Source: Kalymmatonema gypsitolerans NIES-4073 (GTDB lineage: Bacteria; Cyanobacteriota; Cyanobacteriia; Cyanobacteriales; Nostocaceae). Taken from it: a DNA stretch of 64,000 nt. The notes under the pieces were generated by a model. The model had not been told where the DNA came from. It worked only from the letters and a program-made list of their open reading frames with translations, and searched no databases. The stretch is from contig NZ_AP018264.1 in assembly GCF_002368435.1 (NCBI RefSeq), positions 124,001 to 188,000 on the forward strand, in the 5' to 3' direction. Made by a program: the position numbers and the translations under genes. Shown piece after piece: positions 16,792-26,052 of the stretch (positions are counted from its first letter, which is position 1; every line of letters begins with the position of its first letter).

Positions 16792-19005
16792 ATGATTAAT
16801 TTGGATACTTTCCACAAATGTCTTGCCCAACCATCAGCTCGTGGTTACGACCTTGATCAGAAACAAAAAGAAGCTGTAGAGTATGGCAACGGTTGTTTGT
16901 GGCTTCTGGCTGGGCCTGGTTCGGGCAAAAGTGAGGTACTGGTAACACGAACACTAAAATTGCTCTGTGTGGATGGTATTCAGCCACGCTCTATATTTTT
17001 AACTACTTTTACTGATAAAGCAGCACATAATCTTGAAGATCGCTTGGCGACTTACTTAGCAGCACTACAAAAGACAGATCCTAACCTGAAAAATGTAGAT
17101 TTAGCTGACATAAGAATTGGAACATTGCATAGCTTGTGTAATGATATTCTCCAAGAATACCGATATCCAAATTATCAAAATGTTCGCCTTCTAGATCAGG
17201 TAGAACAGGACTTATTTACTTACCGCTATGCTTCAATTTCAAATCACCAAGACTTAGCTTTCTGGCAGAATTTTAACTACACTGTGCGCGATTGGCGTAA
17301 TCTCAACTATCCTCCTAACAAATGGAAGCGAGCTAAAGCAGCAGTTACACTTTTTAACCACATCGTAGAAGACTGTATTGATATACAAGCAATGCACACG
17401 GCTGGTGGACATTGGGCAACTTTGGCAGATTTTTATCAACAATATGTTCAGCAGCTAGAGAACTATTATCGTTGTGATTTTGCTCATCTTCAAGCTCGTT
17501 TTCTTGAGTTTATCACTTCTCCTATAGGCCAACAGTTTTTGCAAGGAAGCGGTCAGAACCCTCCTTTGCAATATGTATTAGTAGATGAATATCAAGATAC
17601 TAACCCAATTCAGGAACAAATTTACTTGGCTCTAGCTCATCAAGAACCACACAACATTACAGTAGTTGGTGACGACGATCAAGCTTTGTATCGTTTCCGT
17701 GGTGGGAATGTAACCTGTATGGTGAATTTTGACAAAGCTTGTTTGGCTAAATTTAATAAATCTCCTCATCCAATTCAGCTTGATAAGAACTACCGTTCCC
17801 ATCCTGATATTGTCCAATTCTTCAATCACTACATCACCTCATTTCCAGAAATGACAGTTCCAGGAGTCCGCGCTCCTGGAAAGGCTTTAGTTAAGCCTGC
17901 TTCATCTATTACGGGTGCATATCCTGCTGTTTCTTGGATTCAAACAAAGAGAGTAGGGAACTTAGCTAATTTAGTTGCTGAATTTATAACTAATCATTTA
18001 ATAGGAGATAAAATTATTTCTGACTTAAGTCAGTGCGTTTTGCTGCTACGAAGTGCAAAAGATTCTGCACGAAATGCTGGTCCCTTTATTGAAGCATTCC
18101 AGCAACGTGGAATTCCTATATATAATCCCCGATCAAAATCTTTCATGGAAAGTGAAGAAGTTCAAACTTTACTTGGAGCGTTAGTCCAAGTTATTGACCG
18201 AAACTATACTTTTCAATCTAAAACAGACCCGCAAGGAAAACCTCTTGGCTGGGTAGAGACAGTTCAGCGATGGCTTGATACTCTAAACAAGGTTAGAAAT
18301 AACCATAGTGTAGCAGCAACAAATCAGTTAAATGATTACTTAACCCGTAGTAATGCAGATTTACCGCAAATATGTGCAAAATATACTGGTAGTTCCCTCG
18401 GACTCAATTTACTAGAAATTATTTATCGTATTCTTTCACGAGAACCTTTTTCTATATGGAAACAAAACCCCGAAAGAAATTTACGTCTTTCCAAGGTAAC
18501 TCGCCTTTTTGAAGGTTATAATAGCTTCAATTTAGATATTTTACGAGCTAATACTGCTGGAACTGATATTGATGATAGTTTCCTAAATCAGTTTTATACA
18601 ATGTTTGTTAGCTATTTAATTGAAGCAGGAATTGATGATGATGAAGATGAGGACGTTATTGTTCCTCAAGGCTCTTTACCTATTATGACAATTCACCAGT
18701 CAAAGGGGTTAGAGTTTCCTTTTGTATTTGTTGTTACAAAACTAGGTCAAGAGGGAAAAGTCGGAGCAGCACAAATGCTTGAGCAAACCTTAGCTCCTTT
18801 TCGACAAGTTCTCTATCTAAGAGTTACTAGACAACCAGAAGATTTAGCAATAGAAGATGATATCCGTTTACTTTATGTAGCTTATTCACGTGCACAATAC
18901 GGTTTGATTCTAGTTGGTACGCAAGACCAGATTAAAAATCATATTGCCGTACCCAATCGTAATCATGTGGAATTTCAGCGAAATATATTTGCTATTACAA
19001 TATAG
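16792..19005 (+). CDS. UvrD/Rep-family superfamily 1 helicase
   Basis: A 737-residue protein with all main SF1A motifs: Walker A AGPGSGKSE at about 40-48, motif Ia TFTDKAA, VDEYQDT at about 263-269, GDDDQALYRFRGG near 293, TIHQSKGLEF near 633 and LLYVAYSRA near 693. It starts 12 bp after the 93-aa gene and is followed after 11 bp by the Fe-S nuclease, so helicase and nuclease probably work as an AddAB/RecB-like or Cas4-like pair on DNA ends. UvrD-type helicases are not, to my knowledge, part of the described Dpd core (DpdA-K); here they sit inside the cluster. Confidence 0.85.
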   Translation: MINLDTFHKCLAQPSARGYDLDQKQKEAVEYGNGCLWLLAGPGSGKSEVLVTRTLKLLCVDGIQPRSIFLTTFTDKAAHNLEDRLATYLAALQKTDPNLKNVDLADIRIGTLHSLCNDILQEYRYPNYQNVRLLDQVEQDLFTYRYASISNHQDLAFWQNFNYTVRDWRNLNYPPNKWKRAKAAVTLFNHIVEDCIDIQAMHTAGGHWATLADFYQQYVQQLENYYRCDFAHLQARFLEFITSPIGQQFLQGSGQNPPLQYVLVDEYQDTNPIQEQIYLALAHQEPHNITVVGDDDQALYRFRGGNVTCMVNFDKACLAKFNKSPHPIQLDKNYRSHPDIVQFFNHYITSFPEMTVPGVRAPGKALVKPASSITGAYPAVSWIQTKRVGNLANLVAEFITNHLIGDKIISDLSQCVLLLRSAKDSARNAGPFIEAFQQRGIPIYNPRSKSFMESEEVQTLLGALVQVIDRNYTFQSKTDPQGKPLGWVETVQRWLDTLNKVRNNHSVAATNQLNDYLTRSNADLPQICAKYTGSSLGLNLLEIIYRILSREPFSIWKQNPERNLRLSKVTRLFEGYNSFNLDILRANTAGTDIDDSFLNQFYTMFVSYLIEAGIDDDEDEDVIVPQGSLPIMTIHQSKGLEFPFVFVVTKLGQEGKVGAAQMLEQTLAPFRQVLYLRVTRQPEDLAIEDDIRLLYVAYSRAQYGLILVGTQDQIKNHIAVPNRNHVEFQRNIFAITI

Positions 19006-19016
19006 AGGAAAAATTT

Positions 19017-20036
19017 ATGACTATAAATAGGCGAAAGCCTTTTCAAGGTTTTTCAATCTCTTTATCTAAAACAATAAATATAAAACGTCGTTATAGCGTT
19101 ACTCAAGATATAGTTGCATTTAGACGATGCGCTCGTCAGTATGGGGCTTTTAATGTCTATAAATATGCGCCTGCTTATCAAACGCAGGCTTACTTTGGTA
19201 CTATCCTTCATCAAGTTTTAGATCGCTGCCATACCCATTTTCATGGAAAATTTGACCCTTCGACAACAGGGACTTTACCAGATAATGGAAGAATCTTAAA
19301 AGATGAAGAAATTCTTAACTATTTTGATGATATTAGAGAAGCAGAAAGAACAAAATCAGCAAAGCCGACACCACCAAGTCAGATTGTCAAATATTTTATT
19401 GAAGTTGAAAATGGATTAAAAAGTCAAGGAATTAGAGCTATAACTAAAGATATTCGACTGAAAGCTGTACGATTGCTTCAATATTTCAACACCCTTGAAG
19501 GACCGACGCTTTACCAACGAGTTAAAGATACGGAACATCGATTGCAAGCAGATCGTATTACCCATATTCTTCATGGTGTTGTTGACCTTTTAGTTGATAC
19601 ACCGGGTTCAACCGGAAACCCTGCCGACTGCGAAATGTGGGACTATAAAGGCAGCAGTTTTTTGAATGTCAATCCAAAAGACTTAGAAAACTATGAATTT
19701 CAAATGCGAGTTTATGCCAAGCTGTATGAATTAAAGCATGGTGTTTTACCTCGAAAAGCTATTTTATATTTTCTTAATGAGCTTGATGGACCTACTTGTC
19801 CAACTCAACGTCCGGTTAATGCTTTGCTAGAAGTCAGCATTATACCGAGCGAGATTGATAGTGCAGTACAAGAGTTTGCACAAACTGTAATACAGATTGA
19901 ACAAGCGCGTTGTAATGACCAATGGAATCCTGCGGTAACAGGAACTATAAGTGAAAAAGATTGTGCTATTTGCGACCTTCGTTGGGATTGCACTACTCCA
20001 AATGGTGGTAGTGGCATTACGCTTAGATATCCATAA
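19017..20036 (+). CDS. PD-(D/E)XK nuclease with 4Fe-4S cysteines (Cas4/RecB/AddB-like)
   Basis: A 339-residue protein. Cys38 (FRRCARQYG) and the C-terminal Cys316, Cys319 and Cys325 (CAICDLRWDC) match the cluster layout of Cas4 and AddB nucleases. The nuclease core is seen as HGVVDLLVD, then EMWDYKGSS (the D-x-K element), and the QxxxY-like helix EFQMRVYAKLYEL. Expected activity: metal-dependent cutting or resection of DNA ends. It directly follows the UvrD-like gene (11 bp), as in helicase-nuclease pairs of defence systems. Confidence 0.82.
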   Translation: MTINRRKPFQGFSISLSKTINIKRRYSVTQDIVAFRRCARQYGAFNVYKYAPAYQTQAYFGTILHQVLDRCHTHFHGKFDPSTTGTLPDNGRILKDEEILNYFDDIREAERTKSAKPTPPSQIVKYFIEVENGLKSQGIRAITKDIRLKAVRLLQYFNTLEGPTLYQRVKDTEHRLQADRITHILHGVVDLLVDTPGSTGNPADCEMWDYKGSSFLNVNPKDLENYEFQMRVYAKLYELKHGVLPRKAILYFLNELDGPTCPTQRPVNALLEVSIIPSEIDSAVQEFAQTVIQIEQARCNDQWNPAVTGTISEKDCAICDLRWDCTTPNGGSGITLRYP

Positions 20037-20558
20037 TTGCTATTTCAAAAAATATTTTTTATCTAATTTTAAAGCTTGTAACTAATCATTTACCGTTCGC
20101 GTAATCACTGCAATAAGTTCTTTACAAGTCTAATATTAGTGATTTCTTGTTTTTTTTATTATGCGAACAGTTTACTTATAATCTTGCATACAAGCATACA
20201 TGGTAGCAAAAACTATGTATGTGTATTTATGCTGGAATTCAGATATACAGCAATGATAAAATTTATGCCCAGTCTTACACAATCAGATATTCGTTCGAGT
20301 AATTGCTTGCTCTTCACCAAACTAACGATACCCTAACCATACAAGACATCATAAATGTGGCATTAAGCCGATTGATGGGAGATTGGTAAAACCCCATCGG
20401 CAAGATTTACTACATGATGAGCTTCCTGAACAACGCAGGTTAGCCTGTTTAAAAAATATGGGCAGGAAAAAAGTTGACGCTAGCGAAAACGTTGTCATCT
20501 GATGCGAAATTATCCAATTCTAGCTTATTAGGTTCATCTACCTTACAGTCCAAAAACC
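20037..20558. other. Intergenic region with a decayed gene copy
   Basis: About 520 bp between the nuclease and the DpdJ-like gene. The first 140 bp are AT-rich and hold nothing I can name. From 20183 on it is a degraded duplicate of 16444-16779 (listed separately). The last 70 bp should contain the promoter or leader for the dpdJ-dpdK-TPR operon. Confidence 0.6.
20183..20490 (+). pseudogene. Degenerate copy of the 93-aa gene and its upstream region
   Basis: The upstream part CTTGCATACAAGCATACATGG is shared with 16444-16464, followed by the near-identical stretch GTGTATTTATGCTGG. The coding part then aligns in pieces (AAATTTATGCCCAG, ACACAAT, GAACAACGCAGG, AAATATGGG). It has an internal deletion of about 36 bp near 20255, frameshifts and an early stop, so no protein of the original kind can be made. 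Together with the intact copy it forms direct repeats of about 330 bp around the helicase-nuclease pair. Confidence 0.8.
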
Positions 20559-23500
20559 ATGAGCTTAGACTCTGATACCATTAAACGCCTGGCTGATGAA
20601 GTTCTGACCTTTATTGAACAACGTGAAGCAGAACAAGTTGCCTACGGTATTTACGATGTAACAATGGCAGGGGTTGAAGTAATTGATAATTTTCAACCCT
20701 CCGAAGACATCAAGTTAACTCCTCAAGAAAAACCAGAAGCACTCAGAAAAGCTTTAGAGCAACTAGCAAATGACTTGCAAATTATCCGCTTTAACCAAGA
20801 AGAGTCTCCTGATGGCTGGATTTTTCGCAGTCGAATCGCAGAAACTGTAAGGTTGCTATCAAAACTCCGTCAAAGAATTGTTCGAGAAAACAACCTCAAA
20901 GTAGCGCACCGCATCAGCAATAGCAAGCGTCTAGTGGCAGATATTAAGTTTAGTGTCGCTTCTCGTCGCGTACCTCGAAGGAACATAGCAGTACAAAGCT
21001 GCATAACACCTTTACTTAGTGGTGATACAGAGCAACAGCGAACAGCAAACCTAATTTTAGAGGTAATTGACACCTATCTCCCGAAGCTACGCCAGATGAG
21101 TGGCTTCCAAAAACGAACTTTAGAAAGAATTCTCGAAGCAATCGAGTTAAAAGCACAAGAAGGTATCGAGAAAGGCGTTGTAGTTACTGCTAGCACAGGA
21201 GCCGGTAAAACCTACGCATTCTTTTTACCCGTACTAGCTAAGATGGTGCTGGAACGTTGCTTACGAGGTCGAGAAGGGGTTAAAGCGATTTGCATTTACC
21301 CACGGGTTGCACTGTCTGAAAATCAACTTACTGATTTTATTGAAGTATTATTTTATCTCAACCAAGTCCTAGCAAAGTACAATCTTCCACAACTGACAAT
21401 TGGGGTAGAAAGTGGTGCAGCAGTTTATCAAATCCGAGACTTCCAAGATATCACTGCGGATCGCCAACAAAAACTTTCTAAGCAACGGGGCTGGACTTTT
21501 AGCGAAGAATATGCAGGTTATCTATCACCTTTTGCTTACTGTGTAGGTACAGATGGTAAAGCTTGCAAAACAGATAAACAACGATTACTTGTGCGTCCCA
21601 CAAACCCACAAACCTTGATTTGTCCTATCTGTGACAAGCAATATCCGTTTATCCAGTTTGCCAGGGAGGATGTTATGGCAAAGCATCCACCTGATTTGCT
21701 CATCGCTACGACAGAATCACTTCATCGACGGCTGTTATCCACGAAATATCAATACCTGTTTGGTAATGATAAGTTTTGTGCGCCTTCGGTTGTGATGTTA
21801 GACGAAATTCACCTACAAACTTCCACCGCAGGGACTCAAGTAGCACTCCTACTGCGACGATTGATGGCAAGGATTCGTTTGGGTAAGCAGCATCGCAACG
21901 AGCAAAGCAATTTAGCATTTGTAGGATTAAGTGCCACTATTTCAGAGCCAATTGAATTTCTGTCGGAGTTATCTGGTATACCTGCTCCTCGCATAAAACG
22001 GGTATACCCTCAAGATAATGAAATGCAGACGATTGGTGCCGAACGCTATATATTTGTTCGGGCTGAGGATAACGAAGATACTGCTGTAATTTCAACTTTA
22101 ATTCAAACGGCGATGTGCGTCTTACACACTATGCCGCAACCATCCGCAGATTCAGACCTAAAGCGCTACCGCACATTTGGCTTTGTCCAGTCTCTAGACA
22201 TTGCAGGTCGCTGGTTATACCAGATGGAAGATGCTGAGAAAATAAAACCAGAACAACGCAGAGAAAGAGAAAGATATAAATCGCAAAAAACGCCTCTTGA
22301 CCAAAGGCAAATCAGGTACATTCCACTATATGCGTATCGATATCCACCATTTAATCGGCTACTTTTTCCTAACTTCTTTGGTGCCAATTTTAGTTGTAAC
22401 TGTAATTGCCATAACAGTAAAATTCCAGATTTAAATTGTCCATATTTCCAAGCAGGAGAGTGCTGGTGGGTACTCAGCCAGAAAGATAAGGCACGTCAAG
22501 AATCTCTCAATATTAAACGGAAAACGGGGAGCGATCGCTCAATTACTATCGAGCCTGATGATGATTTAATAATTACAACGACTGCCTTAGAAGTAGGTTA
22601 CGATGACGAAGCATTAATGTGTGTTTTACAATACACAGCACCAGCAAATGTCGCTAGTTTTGTACAGCGTAAAGGTCGGGGAGGGCGGAAAGTTGGCACA
22701 CGACCGATTGTAGTTACAGTACTCAGCCCCTATAAATCTACTGACTTATTTTTGTTTCGTAACGAACACATACTTACAGACCCTACTTTCCAAAAACTTC
22801 CTCTTAATTCCCAAAACCGATACCTGCAAAGAATTCATGGGTTTTACGCTTTCTTTGATTGGTTAGTAACCCGTGCAAGTTGTGCAGGAATTGACCTTGA
22901 ACTTGATAATTTATCTAGGCAAGGGTATGAGTATTTAATGGAGCAAAGTTTGGATTTGGGAGTATTGCTGGAATTTAAAGATTATCTCAAACAAACTTTT
23001 GCAATCCCAGACGATGCCATAAAACAGGTACTTGACGATGAGTCAGAAGGATTTTTGTGCCAAATTTTCTACGAAGGCTTAATGAAGGGAGTAAATCCGC
23101 AGTTTGAGCGCGACAACACGCAACGCATTAATTCCAAAGAATTGAGAAATTTGTTATCCAAGCACTTACCAGAGAATTTATTTTCTGACATTAATTTGCC
23201 AGAGGTGCAAGTTGACTACCGTCCCGATAATAACAACCCGAGTAAGAAGCCTAACTCTGAAAGTATCAGTTTGGCGGTGAGCGAAACAATCCCAGGTAAT
23301 GTAACATTTCGCGGTGGCGAGGGTTCAACTTGGATACCGCCAGAAATTTCTGATGGAGAACCTTCCCGAATAGCCATTAATCAGTATTATAAAATTAGTC
23401 CCTTAAACTACCCTCCAAATACAGTTAACTTGCCAACACGGGCGCTAAAGAAAGTTGACATTAGTAAAAAAAGTACCAACTTTTTGAATTTATATCGTCC

Positions 23501-25526
23501 CACTGCAATTAAGCCTAAGCAGTTTAGTCGAGACTATAACTCATCATTTTGGTGGTGTAACCCAGACACAGGAGAGTTATCTGAAAGCCGTACATCTGAA
23601 AATGCAGCCCAAGATACACAATCATTAGCCCACTCCTGTTCGGCTAACGCCATCAGTGCGGTAGCAATTCGCCCAGTCCGAGGTGATACTCCCACACCCG
23701 CATATACCCTTAAGCCTGGTCATCCTTCACTTGTTTGCGATCCATTAGGGCAAGAATTAATACAACGAATTGTTTTTCACAGTGATGAAACTGCAAATCT
23801 TAATTTGTTAGATGTGCAGCGAATTATTTTGGGAAGTGAATACACGATTAAATTCCACAATTCACCATCTGAAGAAATTCGTGGAGTCGTGGGTTTTACA
23901 GCAGACGAGGAGAGCCTGAGTAACTGTGCTTTAGGATACCAGATATTGACGGAAGGAGTTTGTTTTGATCTCAATTCCGATTTGCTAACTAAGCTCCAAT
24001 TTTCTGCTTCGACACAGAAAAATCTGTGTTACCATGCCATCCACCATGCCTTTGTTAGTGTTCTCACGGTTGAATATCAGGCAAACTACTTTGCTGCTGA
24101 ATATCTTGTTAATGTGCTGCTGACTATGGCAGATAGATGGTGTGGTGGAGAGGGAGGAACACCAGAAGGGCTGCGTGATTGGTTTATTCGTGGTAACAAT
24201 CAGTTTGACCGTTGGTTGACAGAAGCAATTAATGGAATACAGCAGTTGTCCCGCAAAAATCAACAAGCTGTTTATCAACTAATAAATAGTAGCAATGATT
24301 ACTTATCAATATTTTTGAACCTATATGCTGAAATTCATAGCGGTGGATTGCACTATCAGCAATACTTACGGGACAGCTTTCAGTATAGTCTGACTCAAGC
24401 TTTAAAGTCTGTAGCCCAAGAAGTTGCAGGTGTTGAGGCACTAAATTACGTTGCAGCCTGGACTGAGTTACACGCTGACTTTGAGGGTACGGCTGCTGAC
24501 CGGATTTGGTTGTACGAAATTGGTATGGGAGGTATTGGTGTAATGCGGGCAACCCATGACTTGTTACGCAACCATGCTGATAAATTCTGGACAACCCTTG
24601 CCAACAAAATGACTCGCTGTACCACTGCCCAAGAGGAAGCATTTTTGCGTCATTTATTAGCGCAACCTGAGCCTTGGTTAGAAGGATGTGCAACTAGAGT
24701 CAATGAAATTATAGCAGCAGGTAAATCTAGCGATCGCCAAAATAAAATTGAACAGTTAATGGCACAGGTACGGCAACAATTGGGTGTGCCTATGCGCCAA
24801 GCCCAACTCAAAGCCATCTTTCGGGTTTTTATTCCCGACTACACTCAGAAACTAGGGGATATACCTCTGGTTAACTGGCGTATTTTTCGGGAAATTAACC
24901 ACGAGTTTCTTCCTGAGTGTGCCGAACAACTAGGACGCGATCCTACATTTACTGAAGCAACGGCACTACTTTACCGCAAAATAGTTAAAGCTAGGCGTGA
25001 TCAACAATCACCGCCCTATCCAGAGTTAATGCGCTTACTTGAAATTTACGAAGCCGAATATAGTGCTTCAGATAACGAAGCACGTAAAGCATTTGAAGCA
25101 GGGGTAGAACGCAGGATGCTTTTAAATTGTCGCTGCAATTGTTCCAGTTGCCTAGATGACCGCAGTGGCGACATCGAAGCGCCAGGTTTAAGCCGTCACC
25201 TGCTGAACCGTCCCCTACTGACGGAATGGTTAAATCAGGTTCGTACTCCTCAAACCCTAGAATTAGATGGCACTGTCAGCGGTACTGACATCAGTGAAAG
25301 AATGAGAACCTTGCTGGAAAATGGCTGTCAAACAATTTACTTACGGGTAAGAAGCGATAATCTTGCGTCCCTCTGTGTCACAATTAGCTACTTGACAGAC
25401 GCAGGTATCGACACAGATATCGGCATGGTTTACCCAATGATTACCGATATTCAAACTATTTACCCTAACAACTTAAAACCAAACGAATTACCTGTCATTC
25501 AAGTAACAGTTCGTCCTATTAAGTGA
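20559..25526 (+). CDS. dpdJ: Very large SF2 helicase, DpdJ-like
   Basis: A 1655-residue protein. The helicase core has TASTGAGKT at about 210-218, LDEIH near 414, LSATIS near 450, then TTTALEVGYDD and QRKGRGGRKVG near 700, typical of the DrmA/DpdJ/DUF1998-associated branch. Cysteine clusters, probably zinc sites, occur near 325-360 (CPICDK), near 615-640 (CNCNCH) and near 1523-1530 (CRCNCSSC). It is followed after 10 bp by the phospholipase-D-fold gene, the dpdJ-dpdK order. Role by family: restriction of unmodified DNA in Dpd systems. DISARM DrmA/DrmB is an alternative, but a pair of separate drmA and drmB genes would then be expected. Confidence 0.75.
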   Translation: MSLDSDTIKRLADEVLTFIEQREAEQVAYGIYDVTMAGVEVIDNFQPSEDIKLTPQEKPEALRKALEQLANDLQIIRFNQEESPDGWIFRSRIAETVRLLSKLRQRIVRENNLKVAHRISNSKRLVADIKFSVASRRVPRRNIAVQSCITPLLSGDTEQQRTANLILEVIDTYLPKLRQMSGFQKRTLERILEAIELKAQEGIEKGVVVTASTGAGKTYAFFLPVLAKMVLERCLRGREGVKAICIYPRVALSENQLTDFIEVLFYLNQVLAKYNLPQLTIGVESGAAVYQIRDFQDITADRQQKLSKQRGWTFSEEYAGYLSPFAYCVGTDGKACKTDKQRLLVRPTNPQTLICPICDKQYPFIQFAREDVMAKHPPDLLIATTESLHRRLLSTKYQYLFGNDKFCAPSVVMLDEIHLQTSTAGTQVALLLRRLMARIRLGKQHRNEQSNLAFVGLSATISEPIEFLSELSGIPAPRIKRVYPQDNEMQTIGAERYIFVRAEDNEDTAVISTLIQTAMCVLHTMPQPSADSDLKRYRTFGFVQSLDIAGRWLYQMEDAEKIKPEQRRERERYKSQKTPLDQRQIRYIPLYAYRYPPFNRLLFPNFFGANFSCNCNCHNSKIPDLNCPYFQAGECWWVLSQKDKARQESLNIKRKTGSDRSITIEPDDDLIITTTALEVGYDDEALMCVLQYTAPANVASFVQRKGRGGRKVGTRPIVVTVLSPYKSTDLFLFRNEHILTDPTFQKLPLNSQNRYLQRIHGFYAFFDWLVTRASCAGIDLELDNLSRQGYEYLMEQSLDLGVLLEFKDYLKQTFAIPDDAIKQVLDDESEGFLCQIFYEGLMKGVNPQFERDNTQRINSKELRNLLSKHLPENLFSDINLPEVQVDYRPDNNNPSKKPNSESISLAVSETIPGNVTFRGGEGSTWIPPEISDGEPSRIAINQYYKISPLNYPPNTVNLPTRALKKVDISKKSTNFLNLYRPTAIKPKQFSRDYNSSFWWCNPDTGELSESRTSENAAQDTQSLAHSCSANAISAVAIRPVRGDTPTPAYTLKPGHPSLVCDPLGQELIQRIVFHSDETANLNLLDVQRIILGSEYTIKFHNSPSEEIRGVVGFTADEESLSNCALGYQILTEGVCFDLNSDLLTKLQFSASTQKNLCYHAIHHAFVSVLTVEYQANYFAAEYLVNVLLTMADRWCGGEGGTPEGLRDWFIRGNNQFDRWLTEAINGIQQLSRKNQQAVYQLINSSNDYLSIFLNLYAEIHSGGLHYQQYLRDSFQYSLTQALKSVAQEVAGVEALNYVAAWTELHADFEGTAADRIWLYEIGMGGIGVMRATHDLLRNHADKFWTTLANKMTRCTTAQEEAFLRHLLAQPEPWLEGCATRVNEIIAAGKSSDRQNKIEQLMAQVRQQLGVPMRQAQLKAIFRVFIPDYTQKLGDIPLVNWRIFREINHEFLPECAEQLGRDPTFTEATALLYRKIVKARRDQQSPPYPELMRLLEIYEAEYSASDNEARKAFEAGVERRMLLNCRCNCSSCLDDRSGDIEAPGLSRHLLNRPLLTEWLNQVRTPQTLELDGTVSGTDISERMRTLLENGCQTIYLRVRSDNLASLCVTISYLTDAGIDTDIGMVYPMITDIQTIYPNNLKPNELPVIQVTVRPIK

Positions 25527-25536
25527 GGTTCTGCCA

Positions 25537-26052
25537 ATGGCAAAGCAATCAACTCAATTGCAACCCAGTGGTCAAGCAATGCTTTACAACTTTCTGCTCA
25601 ATGAGATTTTAGCATCACAACTAGAAGGCAGTTACGAGTTTTGGATTGTTTCGCCTTGGGTAACAAATTTCCGTTTAGAAAAACCCTACTATGTTTCTTT
25701 TGGGGAAATTGTAGAGACAAAACAAGAAGCATTACACCTGTTTGACATTCTGCATCAAATGGCCGCTAATGGCGGTAAAGTTTACGTCACAGTAGGTAGC
25801 GATAAAGAGTATTATCCTTTATTGAGACAACTGGGCAATAAAAGCGATCGCATTCAGGTAAGGGTACTTTCCAAACTCCATACCAAAGCATACGTTGGTC
25901 GTTACGGTGCTATTAACGGTTCACTAAATTTAACTGATGGAGGAGTTAATCAAAATTTTGAACTCTTCACATACAATCATGACGAACGGAGTATTGCTGA
26001 ATTACGGAATATATGTGTACAGCATTTTGAACAAGGATTACTACTGTCATGA
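25537..26052 (+). CDS. dpdK: Phospholipase D-fold nuclease, DpdK-like
   Basis: A 171-residue single-domain protein. Residues 33-40 (YEFWIVSPW) form the first strand of a PLD fold and residues 113-133 contain one HKD-like motif: H115-x-K117, then GSLNLTDGG and NFELF. The usual Asp after the Lys is not obvious (VGRYG), as in many minimal PLD proteins that work as dimers. DpdK and DrmC are small PLD proteins of this kind. It lies between the DpdJ-like helicase and the next gene, overlapping the latter by ATGA, so all three are one operon. Confidence 0.76.
   Translation: MAKQSTQLQPSGQAMLYNFLLNEILASQLEGSYEFWIVSPWVTNFRLEKPYYVSFGEIVETKQEALHLFDILHQMAANGGKVYVTVGSDKEYYPLLRQLGNKSDRIQVRVLSKLHTKAYVGRYGAINGSLNLTDGGVNQNFELFTYNHDERSIAELRNICVQHFEQGLLLS

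Noticed and set aside
20559-26052. Reading the large helicase and PLD gene as DISARM drmA/drmC linked to the drmD-drmMI pair
   Set aside because: They lie on the other strand 15 kb away and next to dpdA/dpdB-like genes. A separate drmB is absent, and the 1655-aa size and dpdJ-dpdK order fit Dpd better.
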